Positions 35,565 through 49,606 of a stretch of DNA of 64,000 bases are shown piece after piece. The DNA comes from Paraburkholderia eburnea (GTDB lineage Bacteria; Pseudomonadota; Gammaproteobacteria; Burkholderiales; Burkholderiaceae). Where the stretch lies: the NCBI RefSeq assembly GCF_002917095.1, contig NZ_PQGA01000010.1:62001-126000 (forward strand). Direction: 5' to 3'. A program made the translations under genes and the position numbers. The number at the start of each line of letters is the position of its first letter. Position 1 is the first letter of the stretch. The notes under the pieces were generated by a model. That model saw nothing but the letters and a program-made list of their open reading frames with translations, ran no database searches and was not told where the DNA came from.

Positions 35565-37292
35565 TCAGGAATGGCGCAGCTTGCGGCCTTGCTCGCGAAC
35601 CTGTTCGAGCGTGGCGGCGGGCGTGCTGGCTTCCTTCGTGACGCGGATTTCGATGAGCGCGGGCTTGCCGGCAGTGAGCGCGCGTTCGAGCGCGGGGGCG
35701 AACTGCGCCGTGCTCGTGACGACTTCGCCATGCGCGCCGAACGACTGCGCAAAGGCTGCGAAATCGGGGTTCGTGAGTTGCGTGCCATGCACGCGGCCCG
35801 GATAGTGGCGCTCCTGGTGCATGCGGATCGTGCCGTAGTGGCTGTTGTTCACGACGATGAACACCACGTTCAGACCGTACTGCATCGCCGTCGCCAGCTC
35901 CGACGAAGCCATCATGAAGCAGCCGTCGCCCGCGAGCGCCACCACGGCGCGTTCCGGATACAGCGACTTCGCGGCGATCGCGGCGGGCACGCCGTAGCCC
36001 ATCGCACCGCTGGTCGGTGCGAGCTGCGAGCGGAAATGCCGGTACGCAAAGTGCCGATGCAGCCACGTCGCGTAATTGCCCGCGCCGTTCGTGACGATCG
36101 CATCGTCGGGCAGACGCGCGCGCAGTTGCTGCATCACTTCGCCCAGTTGCACGTCGCCGGGCATCGGGCGCGGCGCGCGCCACGCCAGATACGCCTCGTG
36201 CGCCTCTGTCGCCGCGCCGGTCCACGCGGGCATGTCGGGCGCGGGCAGCGCCGCGAGCAAGGCCGCGATTTCGGCGAGACCCGAGACGATCGGCAGATCG
36301 GCTGCATAGACGCGCCCGAGTTCTTCCGCGCCCTGATGGACGTGAATGAGCGTCTGCGTCGTTTTGGGGATGTCGAAGAGCGTGTAGCCGCCCGTCGTGG
36401 ATTCGCCCAGACGCGGGCCGAGCGCGAGCAGCACGTCGGCGTCGCGGATACGTGCCGCCAGCGCCGGATTGATGCCGAGACCCACATCGCCCGCGTAGTT
36501 CGGATGATCGTTGCTCAGCGTGTCCTGGAAGCGGAACGCGAGGCCAATGGGCAACTGCCAGTTTTCGATAAAGCGTTGCAGGTCGGCGCACGCTTCGGGC
36601 GTCCAGCCGTGGCCACCCGCGATCACAAAGGGTTTTTTCGCACCGCTGAGTAATTCGCTCAGGCGCTTCATTTGCGCCGCCGAGGGCGACGCCTGCACGC
36701 GCTGCGCGGCCGGCGGCGTGCGTTGCGCCTCGGAAGCGGGGATCGCGCCGCTCAGCATGTCCTCGGGCAGCGCGAGCACGACGGGGCCAGGGCGGCCCGA
36801 CGTCGCGATATGGAAGGCGTGGCTCAGGTATTCGGGCACGCGGCGCGCGTCGTCGATCTGCGCGACCCATTTCGCCATCTGCCCGAACATGCGCCGGTAA
36901 TCGATCTCCTGGAACGCCTCGCGATCCATCTGCTCGCGCGCGACCTGGCCGATCAGCAGGATCATCGGCGTGGAGTCCTGGAAGGCCGTATGCACGCCGA
37001 TGGAGGCGTGCGTGGCGCCCGGCCCGCGCGTGACGAGCGCCACGCCCGGCTTGCCGGTGAGCTTGCCGATCGCTTCCGCCATGTTGGCCGCGGCCGCTTC
37101 GTGGCGGCACACGATGGTCTCGATCTGCGCGGTCTCGTCGGACAGCGAATCGAGCACAGCGAGATAGCTCTCCCCGGGCACGCAGAACACGCGCCCGACG
37201 CCATTGGCGACGAGCGCATCGACAACGAGGCGCGCGCCGGTGACGGTCTGTGATGCGGTCTGTGAAGCGGTTTCGTTCGACTGCTGCTGCAT
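35565..37292 (-). CDS. Thiamine-diphosphate-dependent enzyme of the acetolactate synthase family
   Basis: This 575-residue enzyme has the three-domain layout of acetolactate synthase large subunits: pyrimidine-binding (catalytic Glu41 in CVPGESYL), central, and PP-binding with the ThDP motif AGDGCFMM...VVNN. The RGPGATHASIGVHTAFQDST region is also typical. The family includes acetolactate synthase, oxalyl-CoA decarboxylase, sulphoacetaldehyde acetyltransferase and glyoxylate carboligase. The substrate cannot be fixed here. No small regulatory subunit (ilvH) is adjacent, which argues against the biosynthetic enzyme. It lies 84 bp after sdaA on the same strand and may be co-transcribed, suggesting a link to pyruvate made from serine. 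Confidence 0.9.
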   Translation of the reverse strand: MQQQSNETASQTASQTVTGARLVVDALVANGVGRVFCVPGESYLAVLDSLSDETAQIETIVCRHEAAAANMAEAIGKLTGKPGVALVTRGPGATHASIGVHTAFQDSTPMILLIGQVAREQMDREAFQEIDYRRMFGQMAKWVAQIDDARRVPEYLSHAFHIATSGRPGPVVLALPEDMLSGAIPASEAQRTPPAAQRVQASPSAAQMKRLSELLSGAKKPFVIAGGHGWTPEACADLQRFIENWQLPIGLAFRFQDTLSNDHPNYAGDVGLGINPALAARIRDADVLLALGPRLGESTTGGYTLFDIPKTTQTLIHVHQGAEELGRVYAADLPIVSGLAEIAALLAALPAPDMPAWTGAATEAHEAYLAWRAPRPMPGDVQLGEVMQQLRARLPDDAIVTNGAGNYATWLHRHFAYRHFRSQLAPTSGAMGYGVPAAIAAKSLYPERAVVALAGDGCFMMASSELATAMQYGLNVVFIVVNNSHYGTIRMHQERHYPGRVHGTQLTNPDFAAFAQSFGAHGEVVTSTAQFAPALERALTAGKPALIEIRVTKEASTPAATLEQVREQGRKLRHS

Positions 37293-37376
37293 GGCGTTGC
37301 TGTCTCCTCTCAGTCTTGAATCGGGTTTTGCGATCCTGCTTCGATATGTTCTTGCCGCGCTTGCTTCAGCCCGCGA

Positions 37377-38765
<1,389 letters not shown>

Positions 38766-38869
38766 GGGTGCTGCTCCTGCTTGATCGTGTCGGTTTTCAG
38801 GGGATGCCGCACGGTGCGGTGCGCGGCATCGAATTCAATGCGCCACCGCTGCAACCCCTTGCGCGCTGG

Positions 38870-40036
38870 TTAGCGCGCCGGCAACGGCAGGCAAACGGCG
38901 AGCCACGCGGGTGGCGTGGGCGCCAGCTTGAGCGCGATCGGCGTGTAACGGCCGTCCAGACGCGCGGCAAGGTGATACAGCTCGGCGGCGTTCTTCGTGT
39001 CCCAGGCGCCGGTGTAGCCGGGCAGCCCGGCTTCGCGGCGTTTGGCGTCGAACGGCACGCTCGAATGCACGAATTCCTCGTGCGTTTTGTCGCCCGTGGC
39101 ATAGGGCGTCAGCCAGTCCAGCGCGCCCGCCAGCGTCGCGCCGTTGGCGGCGCGCTCCGGCAGCCAGTTGCGGTTGTGGCGGCGCGCGGCGAGCGCGGCC
39201 GTCACGAGCGGCTGCAGATCGTAGGTCACGTAATGCAGCGCGTCGCGCTCGGTGAAGTCGAGCGTCGAGCCATCGGGCGCGACGTTGTCGCCGATATGCT
39301 CGATAAAGAGGCGCTGCGCCGCCGCAATCATCTTGCGGTTGTCGAGCGTGAACGCGATCATCGAAATCAGCTTGACGCGATGGCTCTGCCAGTTGTTCGC
39401 GAAGGTGCCCTTGAGCGGGCGCGGCTGCGCGTCCACCTGCTGGATGTAGCCGTTGGCGAACTTGTTCAGGAACACCATCGTGGCGTTGCGCGTCTTCACG
39501 GGCAGCGCACTGGCGGTCATGTCGTAGGCGAGGATCAGGCCTTCGAAATGGGTTTCGTCGATGGGGTTGAAACTCGGCTGATAGGTCGTGACCCACGCGA
39601 ACAGGAAGCGGTCGACCAGCTTCAGATAGCGGTCGTCGCTGGTCGCACGCCAGGCCAGCGCCGCATTGCGCATCAGGTCGAGTTCCTTTTCGGCCTCCAC
39701 GCTCTGGTCGTAGATGCCCTCGTGCGGCAGCGTGCCTTCCGTATGCAGTTTGGCGAGCGGATGCGGCGTGTCGTTCACGTGCGACTGCACGTCGGCCACG
39801 AGCGCTTTCACGCCCGGATCGGCATTGGTGCGCTCGCTCGTCTGCAGCGCGGGCGCCGCGCAGAAGTTCATCGCCGCGCGCGCCGGTTGCGCCGCGCCCA
39901 GGGCCGCAAGACCCATGCTCACGAAGCAGGCCGCGACACGTGTGCGTGCCCGAACTGCCCGCTTCAGTGACTGAACTCGTGACCGAGCGAGTAACTGGGC
40001 ATGCCCGGCAAAGGCCGTTTCCACCTTCCGCGCCAT
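38870..40036 (-). CDS. Alginate-lyase-family protein (secreted)
   Basis: This 388-residue protein has an N-terminal export signal, with hydrophobic core VAACFVSMGLAALGAA and likely cleavage after ARA near residue 54. That is an unusually long leader, so the true start could be a little later. The mature part is an alpha/alpha-barrel alginate lyase domain (PL5-like). The FANNWQSHRVKLISMIAF block aligns with the catalytic NN-H region of AlgL, and TLDFTERDALHYVTYDLQPL follows. Position-by-position conservation of the catalytic His cannot be proved here, since the sequence shows NNWQSH rather than NNHSYW. No alginate biosynthesis genes are present. Confidence 0.82.
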   Translation of the reverse strand: MARKVETAFAGHAQLLARSRVQSLKRAVRARTRVAACFVSMGLAALGAAQPARAAMNFCAAPALQTSERTNADPGVKALVADVQSHVNDTPHPLAKLHTEGTLPHEGIYDQSVEAEKELDLMRNAALAWRATSDDRYLKLVDRFLFAWVTTYQPSFNPIDETHFEGLILAYDMTASALPVKTRNATMVFLNKFANGYIQQVDAQPRPLKGTFANNWQSHRVKLISMIAFTLDNRKMIAAAQRLFIEHIGDNVAPDGSTLDFTERDALHYVTYDLQPLVTAALAARRHNRNWLPERAANGATLAGALDWLTPYATGDKTHEEFVHSSVPFDAKRREAGLPGYTGAWDTKNAAELYHLAARLDGRYTPIALKLAPTPPAWLAVCLPLPAR

Positions 40037-40115
40037 GCGCGACTCCCTGATTCAAGGCTGACAGGTGTGTGATGTTAACGGTTTGGCAGGCGTTTGCGGC
40101 GGCAAATGTGCGTTG

Positions 40116-40156
40116 CGCAAAAGCCGCCGCGGCCCCAAAAGGGGCGCGCGGCGGCT
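40116..40156 (-). terminator. Terminator of the gcvTHP operon
   Basis: A very GC-rich stem-loop (40156-40122 on the minus strand, AAAA/TTTT loop) is followed by TTTTGCGC. It lies 60 bp after the gcvP stop. Confidence 0.7.
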
Positions 40157-40215
40157 CGAACGCCTTGCAGCGGGGCCGGCTGGCGGGCGCGCGGGGACGC
40201 GACGAGGGACGCGTG

Positions 40216-43188
<2,973 letters not shown>

Positions 43189-43267
43189 GAAGTTTCCTGC
43201 CGGCGCGGGCGGTGCAAGGCCATGAAAGGCACTGTGCCGCCGCGTCGCGCCGTGACGGTTGCTGGGG

Positions 43268-43648
43268 TTAAGCGCCGATGGCCTTTTCGTAGGCGGCGGC
43301 GTCGATCAGGCCGTCGAGCGTGGCGTCTGCGGCGGGCTTGATCTTGAAGAGCCACGATTCATACGGCTCGGTGTTGACCTGGTCGGGCGTGTCGGCGAGT
43401 TCCGCGTTCGAGGCGATGATCTCGCCCGAAACCGGCGCGTAGATGTCCGACGCGGCCTTGACCGATTCGATCACGGCGACTGCATCGCCGGCGGTGACCT
43501 GGCGGCCGGCTTCGGGCAGTTCCAGGAAGACGATGTCGCCCAGCGCCTGCTGTGCGTGGTCGGTGATGCCGACGGTCAGGGTGCCGTCGGCTTCGGTGCG
43601 AACCCACTCGTGCGATTCGGTGTATTTCAGATCGGCCGGGATGCTCAT
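43268..43648 (-). CDS. gcvH: Glycine cleavage system H protein
   Basis: GcvH is the lipoyl carrier of the glycine cleavage system. The 126-residue protein has the lipoyl attachment lysine at position 64 (VIESVKAASDIYAPVSGEI) and the conserved ESHEWV N-terminal block. It is co-transcribed between gcvT (105-bp gap) and gcvP (79-bp gap). Confidence 0.97.
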   Translation of the reverse strand: MSIPADLKYTESHEWVRTEADGTLTVGITDHAQQALGDIVFLELPEAGRQVTAGDAVAVIESVKAASDIYAPVSGEIIASNAELADTPDQVNTEPYESWLFKIKPAADATLDGLIDAAAYEKAIGA

Positions 43649-43753
43649 GGTTGCTCCAGTGCGTGGTTGCGAAGTTGCGTTCGCTTATGGCTTGAAAAGA
43701 GGGAGGCGTGCGCGGCGTGCGAGGACTGCAACCCGCTGCAAACGCTTGCAGGA

Positions 43754-44872
43754 TCAGGCGGCCAGCACCTTGCCATTGCGCACGAACGGCAGTTTTACCA
43801 CGCTTGCGGGAAGGGCCTTGTCACGGATTTGCACCTGCACGAGGTCGCCCGGCTGCACGCCCACGGGCACGCGCGCGAAGGCGATGGATTCCTGCATCGT
43901 CGGCGAGAAAGTGCCGCTCGTGATCTCGCCCTCGCCATGCGGCGTGAGGACTTTTTGATGCGCGCGCAGCACGCCGCCCGCCTTGCCGTTTTCCTTCTGC
44001 AGGATCAGGCCGACGAAGGTCGAGCGCGCGCCATTGGCTTCCAGCGCCGGGCGGCCGACGAAGTCGCGCGGCTCCTTCATGTCGACGGTCCAGGCGAGGC
44101 CCGCGTCGAGCGGCGAGACGCCTTCATCCATGTCCTGGCCGTAGAGGTTCATGCCGGCTTCGAGGCGCAGCGTGTCGCGCGCGCCGAGGCCGCAAGGCGT
44201 CACGCCCTGGCGCTTGAGCGCATCCCAGAGTTCGCAGACAGCGGCGGTGGGCACGACGATTTCGAAACCGTCCTCGCCGGTATAGCCGGTGCGCGCGATC
44301 ATCAGCTCGCCGAACGGCGTCGCTTCGATCTTCGCGGCATTGAAGGGCTTGAGGATTTCGGTGGCGCTGCGCGAGGAGGGCGCGACCTGCCAGACCTTTT
44401 CGCGGGCGTTCGGGCCTTGCACGGCGACGATGGCCAGATCGCGGCGCGGCGTGATGGTCAGGCCGAAGCCGCCTTCGGCGTTGAGCTTCTCGAACCAGGC
44501 GATGTCTTTTTCGGCCGTGCCCGCGTTGACGACGGTGCGAAACGCGTCGTCGGCGAAGTAATAGACGATCAGGTCGTCGATCACGCCGCCTTCGGGGTTG
44601 AGCATGCAGGAGTAGAGCGCCTTGCCCGGCGTCGTCAGCTTGGCGACGTTGTTGGCGAGCGCGCGCGCGAAGAATTCGCGTGCCTTCGCGCCCGCGAAGT
44701 CCACCACGCACATGTGCGAGACGTCGAACATGCCCGCGTCGGTGCGCACGGCGCGATGCTCGTCGATCTGCGAGCCGTAGTTGACGGGCATGTCCCAGCC
44801 GCCGAAGTCGACCATACGGGCATTGAGCGCGCGGTGCGTGTCGTTCAGCGGGGTGCGTTTGAGTTCGGTCAT
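43754..44872 (-). CDS. gcvT: Aminomethyltransferase, glycine cleavage system T protein
   Basis: GcvT moves the methylene group from the lipoylated H protein to tetrahydrofolate and releases ammonia. The 372-residue protein has the VDFGGWDMPVNYGSQIDEH N-terminus with the catalytic Asp region, the ARTGYTGEDGFEI motif, and the GLGARDTLRLEAGMNLYGQD folate-site block. It is the first gene of the operon, 108 bp after the second glycine aptamer. Note that the remaining subunit, the L protein, is not encoded here. Confidence 0.97.
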   Translation of the reverse strand: MTELKRTPLNDTHRALNARMVDFGGWDMPVNYGSQIDEHRAVRTDAGMFDVSHMCVVDFAGAKAREFFARALANNVAKLTTPGKALYSCMLNPEGGVIDDLIVYYFADDAFRTVVNAGTAEKDIAWFEKLNAEGGFGLTITPRRDLAIVAVQGPNAREKVWQVAPSSRSATEILKPFNAAKIEATPFGELMIARTGYTGEDGFEIVVPTAAVCELWDALKRQGVTPCGLGARDTLRLEAGMNLYGQDMDEGVSPLDAGLAWTVDMKEPRDFVGRPALEANGARSTFVGLILQKENGKAGGVLRAHQKVLTPHGEGEITSGTFSPTMQESIAFARVPVGVQPGDLVQVQIRDKALPASVVKLPFVRNGKVLAA

Positions 44873-44980
44873 GGGGCCTCAGGCGGTCGCGAGCGTTCTT
44901 GCGCAATGTCGCGCGAAAACGAAAAAGGCCATGCAGGAAACGCCGCCGGCACAATGCCCGTGGTCATTTCGTGCATGGCC

Positions 44981-45252
44981 CCTCTGTCCTCGATACCTGA
45001 GAGATTGCGTCTTGACGACGCGCGCCCCTTCGGTGGGCAGCCTGAACGCGGGGATGATCCGCCGTCCTACTGCCGCTCTCCAGAGTTGCGAACCTGAGTG
45101 CCGATCCGGTTGCCGCGTGCATGAGCACGAGGCAGGCGATTCAGCGGTCCGGCGCGCACGGTCCTTTTGCCTGAGAGTTTGTGGGTTGCCCCTTCGGCGG
45201 CGCCGTCTTTTGTCCTGGCGATACGCTGGACATGGACGGCGCGCTCTCCCGG
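44981..45252 (-). promoter_or_regulatory. Tandem glycine riboswitch upstream of gcvT
   Basis: Two glycine aptamers are visible on the minus strand. Aptamer 1 (about 45252-45160) runs from GGGAGAGCGC through the core GCCGAAGGGGCAA to CTCTCAGGCAAAAGGACCG. Aptamer 2 (about 45086-44981) runs from CTGGAGAGCGGCA through ACCGAAGGGGC to CTCTCAGGTATCGAGGACAGA. GGAGAG, CCGAAGGGG and CTCTCAGG are the conserved elements of the class. The spacer between them is about 75 nt, longer than usual. Glycine binding should switch on gcvTHP. Confidence 0.93.
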
Positions 45253-45263
45253 CGCGCGCAGCG

Positions 45264-45293
45264 ATTGTGCGCGACGCCGCAGGGCTATGTCAA
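45264..45293 (-). promoter_or_regulatory. Promoter of the gcvTHP transcript
   Basis: On the minus strand, TTGACA (45293-45288) and CACAAT (45269-45264) are separated by 18 bp. The predicted start near 45257 lies just before the first glycine aptamer. Confidence 0.75.
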
Positions 45294-45431
45294 TGCGGAA
45301 AAAAACGGGCGCCACTGGCATCGGCAGGGGCGAAACGGGCCACTGGCGGGGCTTGCAGGGCGCATAGCCGGTTCGCGCAGACAGGCGAAATTGGACTTGG
45401 GATCGGACCCGTTTTGGGTGCGTGCAGGCTT

Positions 45432-45463
45432 GAAATGAAAACGGGCCGCGCAAGGCGGCCCGT
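45432..45463 (-). terminator. Terminator of the small lipoprotein gene
   Basis: On the minus strand, a 9-bp perfect stem (45463-45455 with 45449-45441) with a 5-nt loop is followed by TTTTCATTTC. It lies 21 bp after the stop of the lipoprotein gene. Confidence 0.8.
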
Positions 45464-45483
45464 CGATGTATCGCGCAGCGCGC

Positions 45484-45864
45484 TTATTCACCGATGGCGC
45501 GTGCAGCCGTGTCGAGTTCCTGATTCAGCACGTGCTGTTCGTCGCCGGAAATGCCGCCGCCGTGCTGGGCGGCCATGTCGTGCGCTTCGCCGCGGATCAC
45601 GTCGAGGCGGTGATGCAGCGCGCCGCCTTGGGGCGGCGGGTAGTAGCCCTGATTCACGTGAGCGTCGATGCGGCGGCTCAGGTTGTCGATGCGGGCGTCG
45701 ATCTGATGCAGGCGGTCCACCGCCGCTTCATGCGGATTCGGGCCGGGGCGCGGCGCCGGCTGATTGACGACGCAAGCGGCGAGCGTCGAGACGAGCGCGC
45801 CGGCGGCGGCAATACGGGAGGCACGGTTCAAACGGGTATTCCAGCGGGTATTCAAGCGGGTCAT
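45484..45864 (-). CDS. Small predicted lipoprotein of unknown function
   Basis: This 126-residue protein has a type II signal peptide ending in LVSTLAAC, so it is probably lipid-modified at Cys31 and anchored to the outer membrane or periplasmic face. The mature part is short and helical, with the heptad-like DRLHQIDARIDNLSRRIDAHV, then a Pro-rich PPPQGG loop and a second helix. No family is recognised. It is a single gene with its own terminator, and its promoter is probably in the 45865-46040 gap. Confidence 0.85.
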   Translation of the reverse strand: MTRLNTRWNTRLNRASRIAAAGALVSTLAACVVNQPAPRPGPNPHEAAVDRLHQIDARIDNLSRRIDAHVNQGYYPPPQGGALHHRLDVIRGEAHDMAAQHGGGISGDEQHVLNQELDTAARAIGE

Positions 45865-46040
45865 TCGCGACTCTCCGGTTGGTCGTTATCGCTCTTTGCG
45901 GCGTTGTATGTCGGCAAACGTCTGGCGCGCGCGCAGCGATGACCGCGCGGCGCCCCGCAGATGTAACCGTTTGTATGGACCTTTCAGCCGCGTCGGGCGA
46001 ATGCAAGGGCGCGCCCGGCCGCAGTCGTGGCACTCGTGGC

Positions 46041-47090
46041 CTAGGCCGCCCGCGAGAACGCGATGGTGCGGCCTTCCCCGGCGCTGCGCATCGCCAGCTC
46101 GACGATCGTCATCACGTCGATGGCGTCCTGCGGGCTCACCGGGAACGGCTGGCCTTCGCGGATCGCCGCCGCAAGCGCCCGGTACAGATCGGCGTAATTG
46201 CCCGCCGCATTGGGGATTTCGCGCTCGGCTTCCTGGCCGTCGTCGCTCACGGCGTGCAGGCGGCCTGCCTCGTTGCCGTCGCCAAAACCGGGCTGACCGG
46301 GGCGCAGGCCCGCCTTCAACTGGTCTTCCTGCGTATCGAGGCCGTTCTTCAGGTAGCTGCCGCGCGTGCCGTGAATCGCGAAACGCGGCGCATAGGCGGC
46401 CAGAGCGCTCGCGTGCAGGACGGCGTCGAGGCCGTCGTAGCGCAGCACGATATGCGCGTAGTCGGGCGCGCTCGCGTTGTCGCGGCGCGTGTGGACGAAG
46501 GCCGTCACCGATTGCGGCGTGCCGAACAGCGCAAGCGCCTGGTCGATCAGATGCGGCCCGAGATCGTAGAGCAGGCCGCCGCCGCGCGTGGCGTCCTCGC
46601 GCCAGCGCTGGCGCACCAGCGGACGAAAGCGGTCGAAATGCGATTCGTAGTGCGTGACGCGGCCAAGCTCGCCATCGGCGATCAACTGCTTGACGGTGAG
46701 GAAGTCGCCGTCCCAGCGGCGGTTATGAAACGGCGCGAACACCAGGCCGCGCTGCTTCGCGATGGCCGCGAGCGTGCGCGCTTCTTCGGCGGTGAGCGTG
46801 ACCGGCTTGTCGACGAGCACGTGCTTGCCGCGCTCAAGCGTGCGGCGCGCGAGTTCGTAGTGCGTGTCGTTGGGCGTGGCGATCACGACGCATTCGATGG
46901 CGTCCAGCGCGAGCAGCGCGTCGATATCGGGGACGATTGCGGCGTTGGGATAATCGGCCTGCGCGCGCTCGGCCTGGCTCGTGGCGATGGCGGCGAGCGT
47001 GGCCGCGCCGCTATGGGCGATCACGGGGGCGTGGAAGGTCTGGCCGGCGAAGCCGTAGCCCATCAGGCCGATTTGCAGCGGTGCAGTCAT
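46041..47090 (-). CDS. Gfo/Idh/MocA family NAD(P)-dependent oxidoreductase
   Basis: This 349-residue protein has an N-terminal Rossmann fold (LMGYGFAGQTFHAPVI) and the family block ERGKHVLVDKPVTLTAEEA, where the Lys is catalytic. The C-terminal substrate domain has GGGLLYDLGPHLIDQALALFG, with the conserved D..H pair. It resembles the YhhX/scyllo-inositol or sugar dehydrogenase subgroup. The substrate is unknown. It is encoded alone, divergent from rep. Confidence 0.92.
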   Translation of the reverse strand: MTAPLQIGLMGYGFAGQTFHAPVIAHSGAATLAAIATSQAERAQADYPNAAIVPDIDALLALDAIECVVIATPNDTHYELARRTLERGKHVLVDKPVTLTAEEARTLAAIAKQRGLVFAPFHNRRWDGDFLTVKQLIADGELGRVTHYESHFDRFRPLVRQRWREDATRGGGLLYDLGPHLIDQALALFGTPQSVTAFVHTRRDNASAPDYAHIVLRYDGLDAVLHASALAAYAPRFAIHGTRGSYLKNGLDTQEDQLKAGLRPGQPGFGDGNEAGRLHAVSDDGQEAEREIPNAAGNYADLYRALAAAIREGQPFPVSPQDAIDVMTIVELAMRSAGEGRTIAFSRAA

Positions 47091-47484
47091 GTAGCGCGTC
47101 CTCTTTCCAGCAGGTTATGCAGCAGATCAAGCCGCGTGTCGCACGGCGGTGCGAGTAGCGATGCCGCAGGTGGAGGGAACTGGCTATTTTGGCACGCACG
47201 GCGCCGCGCGTGGCAAGGCGCGAGGGACAGATGCAAGCGGCGCCTTCGGCGTCATTTGCGGTTAGCGGGGCGACATCGGCCAGTTGGCTGACCGTGTTAA
47301 CATCGCACCTCTCGTGCGAGAGGCCCCGCTGCGCCATGCAGGCTGCGGCCGCGTTGCTGCTTTGACGCGGCTTCGCCTCTCGCCCGCGCGGCTCGCCGCG
47401 CTTCGCCGTCGAGCGGCGGGAGCGTGTGTCGCGAAAGCCCGCGCCTCCCGGCCGTACCACCCGTTTTTCCAAATCCAGGCAACG
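47091..47484. other. Divergent spacer before rep
   Basis: This 394-bp spacer lies between divergent genes. The reading frame of rep is open upstream to 47284, but the residues have no helicase features and are Arg/Ala-rich, as expected for chance reading. No clear promoter or RNA is visible. Confidence 0.5.
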
Positions 47485-49575
47485 ATGTCCGCAGGTCTGA
47501 ATCCCGCCCAAAACGAAGCGGTGCGCTATCTCGACGGTCCCTGTCTCGTGCTCGCGGGCGCGGGCAGCGGCAAGACGCGCGTCATCACGCAGAAGATCGC
47601 GCACCTGATCGAAGCGAAAGGCTTCGAGCCGCGCCATATCGCGGCCGTCACCTTCACCAACAAGGCCGCCGCCGAAATGCGCGAGCGCGTGGGCAAGCTG
47701 CTCGAAGGCAAGACGCTCACCACGCCCGGCAAGGAAGGCCGCAAGGTGCCGACCAACCAGCTTACGGTGTGTACGTTCCACTCGCTGGGCGTGCAGATCC
47801 TGCGCCAGGAAGCCGAGCATCTGGGCCTGAAGCCCCAGTTCTCGATCATGGATTCGGACGACTGCTTCTCGATGATCCAGGAGCAGGTCGGCTCGACGGA
47901 CAAGGGCTTCATCCGCAAGATCCAGTCGATCATCTCGCTGTGGAAGAACGGCCTCGTGATGCCGGAAGAAGCGCTCGCGACCGCGTCGAACGAGGACGAG
48001 CACCAGGCCGCCATCGTCTACCGCAACTACGTGGCGACGCTGCACGCGTACCAGGCCGTTGACTTCGACGACCTGATCCGCCTGCCGACCGAACTCTTCG
48101 CGAAGAACGAACCCGTGCGCGAGCGCTGGCAGAACAAGCTGCGCTATCTGCTGATCGACGAGTACCAGGACACCAACACCTGCCAGTACGAATTGCTCAA
48201 GCTGCTGGCGGGCCCGCGCGCGGCCTTCACGGCCGTGGGCGACGACGACCAGGCGATCTACGGCTGGCGGGGCGCGACGATCGAAAATCTCGCGCAGCTC
48301 GGCAAGGATTACCCGAAGCTGCACGTCGTCAAGCTGGAGCAGAACTATCGCTCGACGGTGCGCATTCTCACGGCGGCGAACAACGTCATCGCCAACAACC
48401 CGAAGCTGTTCGAGAAGAAACTCTGGTCCGAGCACGGCATGGGCGACACCATCACCGTCACGCCCTGCAACGACGAAGAGCACGAAGCCGAATCGGTCGT
48501 GTTTCGTCTGTCGGCGCACAAGTTCGAGCGCCGCGCGCAGTTCCGCGATTACGCGATTCTTTATCGCGGCAACTTCCAGGCGCGCATCTTCGAACAGGTG
48601 CTGCGCCGCGAGCGCATTCCCTACGTGCTCTCAGGCGGCCAGTCGTTCTTCGACAAGGCCGAAATCAAGGACATCTGCGCATATCTGCGCCTGATCGCTA
48701 ATCACGACGACGATCCCGCGTTCATCCGCGCGATCACCACGCCGCGCCGGGGCGTGGGCAATACGACGCTCGAAGCGCTTGGCTCGTTCGCGGGCCAGGC
48801 GAAGGTGTCGCTGTTCGAGGCGGTGTACATGGGCGGCATCGAGGCGCGGCTGTCGGCGCGTCAGGTCGAGCCGATGCGCGTGTTCTGCGACTTCATGCAG
48901 CGACTCGCCGAGCGTGCGCTGAAGGAACCGGCGACCGTCGTGCTCGACGACCTGATGGACGCGATCCACTACGAGGCGTATCTCTATGACGCCTTCGACG
49001 AGCGCCAGGCGCAGTCGAAGTGGCAGAACGTGCTCGAATTCCTGGAGTGGCTCAAGCGCAAGGGCACCAAGCCGGAACAGGAAATCGGCGAGGATAGCGA
49101 GGCCACGGGCTACGACAACACCGATGGTCTCGCCGATACCGGCAAGAACCTGATGGGCCTGATCCAGACCGTGGCGCTGATGTCGATGCTCGAAGGCAAG
49201 GAGGAAGACCCGGATGCGGTGCGCCTGTCGACCGTGCACGCGTCGAAGGGGCTGGAGTATCCGCACGTATTCCTCGTGGGCGTCGAGGAGGGCATCATGC
49301 CGCACCGTGGCGGCTCGGAAGACGACATCGTTGACGATGCGCGCATCGAGGAAGAACGCCGCCTGATGTACGTGGCGATCACGCGCGCGCAGCGCAGCCT
49401 GCATCTGAACTGGTGCAAGAAGCGCAAGCGGGCGCGCGAGACGGTGGTGTGCGAGGCATCGCGTTTTATCCCCGAGATGGGGCTGGACGAGGCGCCGCCG
49501 CCTACAGCCGAGGAAGCGCCGATGTCGCCCAAGGATCGGCTCGCCAGCCTCAAGGCGCTGTTGCAGAAGGGCTGA
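47485..49575 (+). CDS. rep: ATP-dependent DNA helicase Rep (UvrD/Rep superfamily 1)
   Basis: Rep is a 3'-5' helicase that clears protein obstacles ahead of replication forks. The ATG at 47485 gives 696 residues, close to E. coli Rep (673), beginning MSAGLNPAQNEAVRYLDGPC, which is the Q-motif. Walker A is AGAGSGKT (24-31). The Walker B DEYQDTN, QNYRST and TVHASKGLEYPHVF motifs are all present. The Q-motif and the overall length match Rep better than UvrD, and no C-terminal Tudor domain is seen. A terminator follows. Confidence 0.95.
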   Translation: MSAGLNPAQNEAVRYLDGPCLVLAGAGSGKTRVITQKIAHLIEAKGFEPRHIAAVTFTNKAAAEMRERVGKLLEGKTLTTPGKEGRKVPTNQLTVCTFHSLGVQILRQEAEHLGLKPQFSIMDSDDCFSMIQEQVGSTDKGFIRKIQSIISLWKNGLVMPEEALATASNEDEHQAAIVYRNYVATLHAYQAVDFDDLIRLPTELFAKNEPVRERWQNKLRYLLIDEYQDTNTCQYELLKLLAGPRAAFTAVGDDDQAIYGWRGATIENLAQLGKDYPKLHVVKLEQNYRSTVRILTAANNVIANNPKLFEKKLWSEHGMGDTITVTPCNDEEHEAESVVFRLSAHKFERRAQFRDYAILYRGNFQARIFEQVLRRERIPYVLSGGQSFFDKAEIKDICAYLRLIANHDDDPAFIRAITTPRRGVGNTTLEALGSFAGQAKVSLFEAVYMGGIEARLSARQVEPMRVFCDFMQRLAERALKEPATVVLDDLMDAIHYEAYLYDAFDERQAQSKWQNVLEFLEWLKRKGTKPEQEIGEDSEATGYDNTDGLADTGKNLMGLIQTVALMSMLEGKEEDPDAVRLSTVHASKGLEYPHVFLVGVEEGIMPHRGGSEDDIVDDARIEEERRLMYVAITRAQRSLHLNWCKKRKRARETVVCEASRFIPEMGLDEAPPPTAEEAPMSPKDRLASLKALLQKG

Positions 49576-49606
49576 TTTTTTGGGCGTTTAGGCATCGCTG
49601 AAATGA

